A program made the translations under genes and the position numbers. A stretch of DNA of 64,000 nucleotides from Stappia stellulata DSM 5886 (lineage in GTDB: Bacteria; Pseudomonadota; Alphaproteobacteria; Rhizobiales; Stappiaceae), in assembly GCF_000423705.1 (NCBI RefSeq), contig NZ_AUIM01000004.1:574587-638586 (forward strand), written 5' to 3'. This document shows, piece by piece, positions 1-6,875 of the stretch. Below the pieces are notes generated by a model. The model was not told the origin of the DNA. It did not search any database and was given only the letters and a program-made list of their open reading frames with translations. Positions within the stretch are counted from its first letter, which is position 1. Each line of letters begins with the position of its first letter.

Positions 1-150
1 CTGACGCGCGATGTCACGTTGCGACGGCAAACGCTCCCCGGCGACCAGCTCGCCGGATGCGATCTTCGCGGCAATGGCATTGGCAATCTGACGGTAGATC
101 GGCGTCTCGGCGTCGGTGAACGCGGTCTTGTCGAACAGTGCGGACAGCAG
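1..150 (-). CDS. MocR/GntR-type transcriptional regulator, N-terminal part (runs off left edge)
   Basis: The minus-strand frame ending at base 1 encodes the start of a GntR winged helix-turn-helix: PIYRQIANAIAAKIASGEL followed by LPSQRDIAR. The LP-x-QRD-x-A form is usual for MocR-type GntR regulators, which carry a C-terminal PLP-aminotransferase-like domain; that part lies outside the window. Reading upstream, the frame is closed by a TGA at 177-175, and between that stop and the HTH there is no ATG, GTG or TTG. A purine-rich ribosome-binding-like stretch (AGGAGAGGG) runs directly into CTG codons at 150-145, with another CTG at 138-136. I placed the start at 150 provisionally: either a CTG start is used or a frameshift lies upstream. 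It is divergent from the TRAP operon, and repeated operator-like half-sites lie between them. Confidence 0.7.
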   Translation of the reverse strand, partial: MLSALFDKTAFTDAETPIYRQIANAIAAKIASGELVAGERLPSQRDIARQ

Positions 151-341
151 CCCTCTCCTCTCTTCCCCGTCGTTTCAACCGGCACGCCACCGTCTGGTCG
201 ACCGGCAGCCTCCTGCCCAACCGTTCGACCGGCGCACACCCGTGCGGCCACTCTACCGTCGCGTCGGCGGATCTTGCGTCCTCGGTCACGCGGCCGGGAT
301 GCCCCCCCCGGACCATCCGCTTCATGGCATAGCACCGCTTT

Positions 342-376
342 TTGTCTGACGTAAACACCAGACAAAGGCCAGACAA
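342..376. promoter_or_regulatory. Operator-like repeats between mocR-type gene and dctPQM
   Basis: CCAGACAA occurs at 358-365 and again at 369-376, exactly 11 bp apart (one helical turn). The inverted form TTGTCTG lies at 342-348. MocR-type regulators of other bacteria bind direct repeats combined with an inverted half-site in the intergenic region next to their own gene, so this is the natural candidate operator for the flanking regulator. The repeats are seen directly; the binding assignment is inference. Confidence 0.5.
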
Positions 377-571
377 GCACGATATCTCACGCAACGCAAT
401 ATCGGGTTCGCCCCGATTTCTTTCAAAAAATTTTGCTAATCACCGATTGACGGACCAAAAAAATCACTGATAGCGTTTGATTGATCGCTTTGTATGGTCA
501 CACAATTTTCACTCACGGAGGTCGCGCCGCACCGGCGCGAAGGAGTGGAGCAATGCTGGAGGAGCACCCAA

Positions 572-1585
572 ATGAGACATCACGCGAAGAAACTCGCCAA
601 CTATGCGCTTGTCGCCGCGACCGCCGCGGTGCTGATGGGCGGCAGCGTTCAGGCAGAAACCCTGCGCCTGTCGACCCTGAAAAAGCCCGGTTCCGAGGGT
701 GAGGCAGCGGCGCTGCGCTTTGCCGATCTGGTCGAACAGGGCACCGACGGGCGCATCAAGATCAAGGTCTATCCCGCCAGCCAGCTCGGGGACTGGACGG
801 AGGTCTACGAGCAGGTCATTCAGGGCGCCGTCGACATGGCCATGCAGCCGCTGGCGACCAGCAGCGACAAGCGCCTCGCCATCACCTGGTTTCCCTATGC
901 CTTCATCGACTACGACACCGCCCGGGAATCGCTGTCGCCCAACGGCGCGGTCTTCTCCATCGTCAGCGACGTACTGGAGCCGCAGGGACTGACCCCGCTC
1001 GGCGTGTTCGGCGCCGGCATGGGGGGCGCGGGCTTCGCCAAGCCGGTCGAGAACGTCAAGGACTTCGACGCCAAGCATGACCTGAAGGTGCGGGTGTGGC
1101 CGGGCGGCATCACCCACCGGGTGCTGCTGGAACGGCTGGGATACAACACGGCGACCGTGCCCTGGGCCGAACTCTACACCGGCATGCAGACCGGCGTTGT
1201 CGACGGCCAGGTCGGCGGCACGGCGAACATGACGCTGGAATCCTTCGAAGACATCACCAGGACCTGGGTCCAGTACAACACCCACTTCGAGGGCGACTGG
1301 TTCATCGTCAATTCCGCCACCTATGCGAACCTGGAGGACAAGGATCGCAAGGTGCTGCTGGAGGCGGCGCAGCAGGTCAGCGCCGAACGTTTCGAGGATG
1401 TCGCAGCGGCCGACGCCGCCGCCCTGGCGACGATGCGCGAGGCCGGCATCGACGTCGTCACCTTCGACAAGACTGAGCTTGAGGAGCTGGCGGCGATCGT
1501 GCGTCGCGACGTCTGGCCGAACATCGCCGACGAACTCGGCGAGGAGACGCTCGGCAAGCTGAAGGCCTCGCTCGGCGTGGAGTGA
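572..1585 (+). CDS. dctP: TRAP transporter solute-binding protein, DctP family
   Basis: This 337-residue periplasmic protein binds a small organic acid or similar ligand and delivers it to the DctQM membrane part encoded just downstream. Residues 1-28 form a signal peptide ending in VQA. The mature protein has DctP-family features, including a ligand-contact region around VRVWPGGITHRVLLERLGYN and PWAELYTGMQTGVVDGQVGG, where this family carries its conserved Arg and the Y-x-A/G-x-Q-x-GVVDG motif. The ATG at 572 is chosen because GGAGGAG lies 8 bases upstream and a signal peptide follows at once; the frame is open further upstream but without those signs. The substrate cannot be read from sequence. 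Adjacent MocR-type regulators elsewhere go with TRAP importers for taurine or ectoine, but I see no proof of that here. Confidence 0.93.
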   Translation: MRHHAKKLANYALVAATAAVLMGGSVQAETLRLSTLKKPGSEGEAAALRFADLVEQGTDGRIKIKVYPASQLGDWTEVYEQVIQGAVDMAMQPLATSSDKRLAITWFPYAFIDYDTARESLSPNGAVFSIVSDVLEPQGLTPLGVFGAGMGGAGFAKPVENVKDFDAKHDLKVRVWPGGITHRVLLERLGYNTATVPWAELYTGMQTGVVDGQVGGTANMTLESFEDITRTWVQYNTHFEGDWFIVNSATYANLEDKDRKVLLEAAQQVSAERFEDVAAADAAALATMREAGIDVVTFDKTELEELAAIVRRDVWPNIADELGEETLGKLKASLGVE

Positions 1586-1685
1586 TCCGAACGCCATTTC
1601 GGGAGACGAAGCGGATCGTCGCGGCCCCGCGCGATCCGCTTCTTGCCTCAGGGCAGTGACAAAGCGATCGGGAGGACGCGCCAGC

Positions 1686-2300
1686 ATGCAGAACGAGACG
1701 GAAACGGAAACCACAGCGGCGGGAGACACGGCCTCGCCGCTTGCCGCCTCGCCAGACACGGTGAACACACCCCGCTTTCTGCGAGGCGGCGCGCTGACGG
1801 CCTGGAACTGGACGCTGCGCCTGCAGCGGATCCTGCTCGTGGCCTGCGGTGCGGCGCTCACCCTGCTGATCGCCATCCAGGTCTTCACCCGCTACGTAAT
1901 GGGCATCTCGATCTTCGGGATCGAGGAACTGGCGAGTTTCGTCGCCGTCTATCTCTATTTCCTCGGCGCCAGCCACGGCGCCTGGGAGCGCGGGCACATC
2001 TCGGCAAGTCTGGTGGAGCTGATCCTGCCCTACGGCCGCTCCCGGCTGGCGCTCAGCGCCCTTGCCGGACTGATCACAGTCGTCCTGGCCGGCTGGATGT
2101 CCGTATGGGCCTGGCAGTATCTCGACTACACCATCGGCCGGGGCACCATGTCGCTGGAAACCGGCCTGCCGATGTCCTGGGTCTATGCCATCATCCCCGT
2201 CGGGCTCAGCCTGATGACGCTCTATTTCACCGTTGAATTTGCAGAACGCGTCCGACGCCTCGTCCTGGGCCCGGCGGCCGACGGGGAGGCGGTGGCGTGA
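1686..2300 (+). CDS. dctQ: TRAP transporter small permease, DctQ family
   Basis: A 204-residue integral membrane protein with about four hydrophobic segments (roughly residues 45-67, 78-98, 117-140 and 162-185) and the family motif region IEELASFVAVYLYFLGASHG. With DctM it forms the sodium-driven membrane part of the importer. The N-terminal ~40 residues are hydrophilic and rich in Thr and Ala, longer than usual. ATG 1686 is preferred over an upstream in-frame GTG because GGGAGGA sits nine bases before it. The gene follows dctP by 100 bp and overlaps dctM by 4 bp, so the three are almost certainly one operon. Confidence 0.92.
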   Translation: MQNETETETTAAGDTASPLAASPDTVNTPRFLRGGALTAWNWTLRLQRILLVACGAALTLLIAIQVFTRYVMGISIFGIEELASFVAVYLYFLGASHGAWERGHISASLVELILPYGRSRLALSALAGLITVVLAGWMSVWAWQYLDYTIGRGTMSLETGLPMSWVYAIIPVGLSLMTLYFTVEFAERVRRLVLGPAADGEAVA

Positions 2301-3601
2301 GCGATATCATCATCTATGACGCCCTGCTGCTGACCCTTCTGCTGGTCATCGGCGTGCCGGTGCCCTTCTGTTTCGCCGGCGCGGTGCTTTTTCTCGTGCT
2401 GTTCGGAGATTTCGGTTCGGCCAGCTTTCTGATCGGAGCGGGCTATTCGAAGCTCTCCTCCATCGTGGTCATCGCCATTCCGCTCTACATCCTCGCCGGC
2501 AGCATCATGAGCCGCGGCGGAATCGCCGAACGTCTCGTGGACCTGGCCGACAGCCTTGTCGGCCGGATGCGCGGCGGCCTGGGCATCGTGGTGATCATGG
2601 CGACGGCGGTGTTCGGCGCCATCTCCGGCATGGCCTCCTCGGCGGTGGCGGCAATCGGCACCATCATGATCCCGCGCATGGAGGCTCGCGGCTACGATCG
2701 CGGGTACGCCACGGCGCTGGTCTCGGCTTCGGCGGTGCTGGCGCTGCTGATCCCGCCAAGTGCCTCGATGATCCTTTTCGGCTGGGTCACCGGCACCTCG
2801 ATCCTGGCGAGCTTTCTGGCGCCAGTGGTTCCAGGCCTCCTTCTGTGCACGCTGCTGGCGTTCTGGAACCGCGTGCTGACCCGGCGCATGCCGCTTGTGA
2901 CGCCGCCTTCGGTCGATGCCCGCCAGTTCGCGCGCGAGGTGGCCCGGCGCGGACGCAGGGCCGGCATGGGCCTGGTGATGCCGGTGCTGATCCTGGGCTT
3001 CATCTATGGCGGCGTGACCACCCCCACCGAGGCGGCCGCCGTGGCCGTTCTCTACGCCATACCCGTGTCGATCTATCTTTATCGCGACATCGACTGGACC
3101 GACCTGGCGGACGTGATCTGGCGCGCCGGACGCACCACCGGCGTGCTGCTGATGATGATCTTCTTCGCATCCATGCTGGGCCGGGTCTGGACGCTGGAAG
3201 ACGTGCCGCAGCAGATCCTTGAGAGCTTTCTTGCGATCAGCGAAAACCCGATCGTCCTTCTGCTGATGGCCAATCTCTTCCTGATGATCGTCGGGATGTT
3301 CATGGAAGATGTCAGCGGCATTCTGCTGGCCGCGCCGCTGCTGCTGCCGGTGATGCAGCAAGCCGGCGTCGATCAGGTGCAATTCGCCGCGATCATCGCC
3401 ACGAACCTCGGGATGGGACTGATCACCCCGCCAACGGCTCCGATCCTCTATTTCGCCGGGCTGATCGGAAATGTGCCGCTCGCGCGCATGCTGTTGCCCA
3501 CGCTGGTGTTCGTTTTCCTGGCCTATCTTCCCGTGGTGCTGCTGACGACCTTCCTGCCGGCCCTGTCGCTCACTTTGCCGCGCCTGATCCTCGGCGGGTG
3601 A
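2297..3601 (+). CDS. dctM: TRAP transporter large permease, DctM family
   Basis: A 434-residue polytopic inner-membrane protein and the main translocation subunit of the TRAP importer. It shows DctM signatures: GMASSAVAAIGTIMIPRM, VSASAVLALLIPPSASMILFGW, and near the C-terminus NLGMGLITPPTAPILYFAG. The length is standard for the family. Translation starts at GTG 2297, whose bases overlap the dctQ stop (GTGA), indicating translational coupling. A hairpin lies about 12 bases after the stop, so the operon probably ends here. Confidence 0.95.
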   Translation: MSDIIIYDALLLTLLLVIGVPVPFCFAGAVLFLVLFGDFGSASFLIGAGYSKLSSIVVIAIPLYILAGSIMSRGGIAERLVDLADSLVGRMRGGLGIVVIMATAVFGAISGMASSAVAAIGTIMIPRMEARGYDRGYATALVSASAVLALLIPPSASMILFGWVTGTSILASFLAPVVPGLLLCTLLAFWNRVLTRRMPLVTPPSVDARQFAREVARRGRRAGMGLVMPVLILGFIYGGVTTPTEAAAVAVLYAIPVSIYLYRDIDWTDLADVIWRAGRTTGVLLMMIFFASMLGRVWTLEDVPQQILESFLAISENPIVLLLMANLFLMIVGMFMEDVSGILLAAPLLLPVMQQAGVDQVQFAAIIATNLGMGLITPPTAPILYFAGLIGNVPLARMLLPTLVFVFLAYLPVVLLTTFLPALSLTLPRLILGG

Positions 3602-3612
3602 GCCTTGAGCGC

Positions 3613-3643
3613 GTCCCCGTCACGGTGTTCACCGGTCGGGGAC
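3613..3643 (+). terminator. Hairpin after dctM
   Basis: GTCCCCG (3613-3619) pairs with CGGGGAC (3637-3643), and an inner CGGTG-TT-CACCG extends the stem. There is no U-tract after it, so it may be a weak or Rho-assisted terminator or an RNA-stabilising 3' hairpin of the TRAP transcript. Confidence 0.5.
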
Positions 3644-3835
3644 GTCACACGCTCCGCCTCCGCGAAGGGGGGAAGCGCCAGCCTTGAGCATCCCATAAAA
3701 CGACCCGGAAATGTGCGCGAAAGTCATCTGCTATCGCAGCACGCGGATGCTCCGCACGCGCCCCGTTGGGACGAAACATGACGACGGAAATCAGAATGCC
3801 AGCGCGCAGCCACGGCATCTCCGCCCAAAGATTAC

Positions 3836-4299
3836 TTGTCTCGGTTTTCTGAAGCGAGAAGGACGGGCGCACGGGTCAAAGCGACGCTCGGGTCTCTTGC
3901 AGGTCGGAGCCTGGCCGCTCTCTTCACTCTATCGCTTGCGCCACCCGTCGCCGCACAAGTGTCCCTGGCGCTCTTCGCCCTGAAATCGCGACACGTGATC
4001 AAATCCACGGGCAGCGAGAAACTCCGGCCGCCCGGTGGCTGGAGCGTCAACAAGGCGTCACGGTCGTCATGGCCTACCAGACGAGCACGGAGATCCCTGT
4101 CGCCATCGACAATTTTCTGGATCGTGCGCCGGGAGAGGCCGGCCAGCACTTCAAACTCGAGAGCGAGACAATCGCGAACATCGCGGACCTGGCGATCGAC
4201 CTCAGTGTGGAAACAGCGGTGCTGATCCACGGCGACGCATTTCTGGCCTACGCCTGGGACTACGATCCGGCTTCGGGTGTGATTCGCGTCGGACACTGA
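3836..4299 (+). pseudogene. Possible frameshifted small exported protein
   Basis: Two reading frames together look like one protein. The first frame, from a TTG at 3836, encodes a signal-peptide-like stretch (LAALFTLSLAPPVAAQ). The next frame, open across 3961-4299, encodes a plausible continuation: PEIATRDQIHGQRETPAARW, later QQGVTVVMAYQTSTEIPVAI, then an acidic C-terminus ending AWDYDPASGVIRVGH. If they belong together, a one-base change somewhere near 3960-3975 breaks the gene. An ATG at 4069 could alternatively start a 76-residue hypothetical protein, without a clear ribosome-binding site. I recognise no family. The surrounding 3602-3835 region shows no convincing gene. Confidence 0.35.
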
Positions 4300-4377
4300 A
4301 CGTGCCCGACCGCAGTCATTTCCGCTCGCCTCACACACGGTGCGACACCGAAGCGCGCGGGCTTTCATTGTGAAGGT

Positions 4378-4404
4378 GCCGGTCTCGACAATCCCGAGAC
4401 CGGC
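4378..4404 (-). terminator. Hairpin after FKBP gene
   Basis: GCCGGTCTCG (4378-4387) and CGAGACCGGC (4395-4404) form a perfect 10-bp stem with a 7-base loop, 23 bases beyond the stop of the minus-strand FKBP gene. It lacks a clear T-tract. Confidence 0.5.
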
Positions 4405-4426
4405 CCTGGAGACAATCAGCCCGACT

Positions 4427-4855
4427 TCAGGCGATCTTGACGAGTTCCACGTCGAAGGTCAGCGCCTTGCCGGCCAGCGGATGGTTGGCATCGAGCAGCA
4501 CCTTGTCCTCGGTCACATCGGCGATGACGACGTTCATGGTCTGGCCGTCCTGCGTCTGCACCTGAAGCGGGGTGCCGGGCTCGGTCGGGATATGGTCGGG
4601 AAAATTCGCCCGGTCGACGGCCTGGACGCGGTCGGGCACATGCGCGCCATAGGCGTCTTCCGGCTCGATGCGCACCTTGCGCTTTTCGCCGACTTCCATG
4701 CCGGTCACACCGTCATTGAGCCCGGGGATGATCTGACCGGATCCCAGTTCGAAGGACAGCGGTTCGCGGCCTTCCGAACTGTCGAAGACGGTGCCGTCGT
4801 CCAGCGTGCCCGTGTAGTGAAGATGCAGCGTGTCGCCCGGCTTGGCTTGGGTCAT
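4427..4855 (-). CDS. FKBP-type peptidyl-prolyl cis-trans isomerase, SlyD/SlpA-like
   Basis: A 142-residue cytoplasmic prolyl isomerase and probable folding helper. The FKBP core is interrupted by an insert-in-flap domain as in SlyD and SlpA. Seen are YTGTLDDGTVFDSSEGREPL, then ELGSGQIIPGLNDGVTGMEV, the insert beginning near EDAYG, and a returning strand LLDANHPLAGKALTFDVELV. Family-typical D-NHPLAGK-L-F is intact. The histidine/cysteine-rich metal-binding tail of E. coli SlyD is absent. The start ATG at 4855 precedes the conserved fold directly; an ATG 18 codons further upstream would add an unlikely Pro-rich extension. Confidence 0.92.
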   Translation of the reverse strand: MTQAKPGDTLHLHYTGTLDDGTVFDSSEGREPLSFELGSGQIIPGLNDGVTGMEVGEKRKVRIEPEDAYGAHVPDRVQAVDRANFPDHIPTEPGTPLQVQTQDGQTMNVVIADVTEDKVLLDANHPLAGKALTFDVELVKIA

Positions 4856-5101
4856 GAAGAGTTCTCTTTCGGGAGGGTGTGGGTTTGACGAAGCCCGGTG
4901 AAACATCGGGCACTCAGTCGCTCGAGTCACAGGCTCGCAAGTCTGTCGGGCGATGTAAACCCGTGAATTCGCGCGAACCGAAACGCCGCCCGAGCATGCC
5001 GGCCGCGGCCACGTTGCGCATTTTGTCTTCGCGGCCCGCCGACACCCGGCCCGCTCACCGAAGGCTCACCTTCCAGATGCTGCCGCGACGCCGGCCTCTC
5101 C

Positions 5102-5737
5102 TTACGTTTTCCGCCCAACGACGAACCGCGCCGGCGGGCTCTTGGGGAAGGTGCCGGTCTCGACGATCTCGAAGCCACCCTCCGAAATGATCGCCTCGAC
5201 ATCCTTCGCGGTCAGGAAGTGCACCAGCGGCGCCTTGCCGAACAGGCGCATCACCGGAATGATGAAGCGGAACACCGGGTTCATGTCGCCGAGGCAGACG
5301 GTCTTGGAAAGGAACAGGCCACCCGGGCGCAGACGATCCGCGATCCGGGAAACGGCCGCGCGCGGATCCTCCATCAGATGCAGAACGCTGAAGGCAAGCA
5401 CCGCGTCATAAGGGAGCTCTTCGGCCGGCAGATCGCTCAACGCGGCCCTGAGAAAGCGGATTTTCGTGTCATCGGCCGCGGCCGCCTTTTCCAGTGCGAT
5501 GTCGATCATCTCCTCGGAGAGGTCGCTCGCGGTATAGGCGCCAACGCAACCGGCAAGCTTGAACGCCGTCGTGCCGGTGCCGCAGCCGACCTCCAGCACC
5601 CGCTCGACCCCGTCGATATGCGCGCGCACCCGCTCCAGCGTATGCGCATAGGCGGCTTCGTCGCCGACGGCGCGCGCTGCATATTTGCGGGCCGCCTTGT
5701 TCCAGAACCGCCGGCTGGTCTCCTTGACCGAACGCAT
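5102..5737 (-). CDS. Class I SAM-dependent methyltransferase
   Basis: A 211-residue cytoplasmic enzyme with a Rossmann-type SAM-binding fold. Motif I is VLEVGCGTGTTAFKLA (about residues 47-62), the acidic residue of motif II is in ASDLSEEMI, and motif III/IV is YDAVLAFSVLHLMEDP. The C-terminal part (LFGKAPLVHFLTAKDVEAII) resembles UbiE/Coq5-like or small-molecule methyltransferases. The substrate cannot be assigned. ATG 5737 is the only sensible start. It lies downstream of the D,D-carboxypeptidase on the opposite side of a 170-bp gap from the FKBP gene, all on the minus strand. Confidence 0.88.
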   Translation of the reverse strand: MRSVKETSRRFWNKAARKYAARAVGDEAAYAHTLERVRAHIDGVERVLEVGCGTGTTAFKLAGCVGAYTASDLSEEMIDIALEKAAAADDTKIRFLRAALSDLPAEELPYDAVLAFSVLHLMEDPRAAVSRIADRLRPGGLFLSKTVCLGDMNPVFRFIIPVMRLFGKAPLVHFLTAKDVEAIISEGGFEIVETGTFPKSPPARFVVGRKT

Positions 5738-5789
5738 GTCGATAGCCTCGATTTGACCACAAGAGGACCGAGCCTCAACCGGGTGTCTG

Positions 5790-6761
5790 TTACAGATAGC
5801 GTTCCAGCAGCGTCGTGACCTCTTTGTCGCGCGCGCGCTCGCTCTCGCCGCCGATCACGACGGCAATCACCCGCTTGCCTCCCCGTCCGGCGGAAGCCGC
5901 GAGATTGTAGCCCGACAGGCTGATATAGCCGGTCTTGATGCCGTCGACCCCGGCGACACGGCCCAAGAGGTTGTTGGTCGCCTCGAAGGTCCGCCCGTTG
6001 TAAGTGAAGGAGCGGGCCGTAAAGGCCCGCGCACGTGCCGAATGACGGCTTTTCAGGGCGCGGGCCAGGATCGCCATGTCCCGGGCCGTCGTCACCTGGC
6101 GCGGGTCCGGCAGGCCCGAAGCGTTGACGAAACGCGTGCGGCGCATGCCGAGCGATCTCGCCTTGGCCGTCATTTGGGCGGCGAAGGCACTCTCGGATAC
6201 GGCAAGGTTTTCCGCCACCACAACGGCAACGTCATTGGCCGACTTGACCGCAAGCGCCTGCACCGCCTGACGCGCGGAAATCGTCGTTCCGGCCTTCACG
6301 CCGATCTTGGCGGGCGGCTGGCGCGCGGCATCTTGGGAAACCCGCAAGGCGGTGTCGAGCGAAAGCCTGCCGTTGTCGAGTGCATCGAACAGCAGGTAAA
6401 GCGTCATCATCTTTGTGAGCGAAGCCGGATAGCGCAGGCCGTCGGCAGCCTCTTCGTAGAGCACCGCGCCGCTCGCGGCATCCACGACGATGGCGGCATG
6501 GGCCCGCGGCGTTGCCTGCCCACCGGGCACAAGGCCCAGTTCCGCGACCTGACCGGGCATTTCCGGCAAGGGCGCCGTCTCCACGGCAGCGACCGTCGTG
6601 GGCGTCCGGCTGTCGACAGCTCCCCCCTGCGGCGCGGTCTGACATGCGGCAAGGGCCAGCAGCGCGCCAGCCAGCACGGCAACCGCGCGTGTGCGCAGAC
6701 CGAGGCGCGAGCCGGCGCGGCCCGTATCGTCACTCGACTGCTGGCCAAAAACAGGGTCCAC
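5790..6761 (-). CDS. D-alanyl-D-alanine carboxypeptidase (S11 family), predicted lipoprotein
   Basis: A 323-residue peptidoglycan-trimming enzyme acting in the periplasm. All three active-site motifs are present: S-L-T-K (PASLTKMMT, about residue 114), S-A-N (KSANDVA) and K-T-G (DGIKTGY). The N-terminus contains a positively charged, hydrophobic stretch ending in the lipobox LALAAC with Cys at about residue 40, so the protein is predicted to be lipid-anchored. The usual PBP5-type C-terminal domain and amphipathic anchor helix are missing; the protein ends soon after the catalytic domain. The start is a GTG at 6761, giving a long n-region before the lipobox; I found no better start. Confidence 0.92.
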   Translation of the reverse strand: MDPVFGQQSSDDTGRAGSRLGLRTRAVAVLAGALLALAACQTAPQGGAVDSRTPTTVAAVETAPLPEMPGQVAELGLVPGGQATPRAHAAIVVDAASGAVLYEEAADGLRYPASLTKMMTLYLLFDALDNGRLSLDTALRVSQDAARQPPAKIGVKAGTTISARQAVQALAVKSANDVAVVVAENLAVSESAFAAQMTAKARSLGMRRTRFVNASGLPDPRQVTTARDMAILARALKSRHSARARAFTARSFTYNGRTFEATNNLLGRVAGVDGIKTGYISLSGYNLAASAGRGGKRVIAVVIGGESERARDKEVTTLLERYL

Positions 6762-6875
6762 GGCTCGCTCCTTTGCGCTGAAAGCGGCGCCACCATAACG
6801 AAACGGCAGGCGGACACAAGGAACTCCGGAAAAAGCGATGACAGGGCGGGACCGGCACCGTCGAAGGCGGCGGCG

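Noticed and set aside
509..1888. Minus-strand open frame of 459 codons over the TRAP binding-protein gene
   Set aside because: Antisense to dctP, which has a signal peptide, ribosome-binding site and family motifs; the antisense translation has none.
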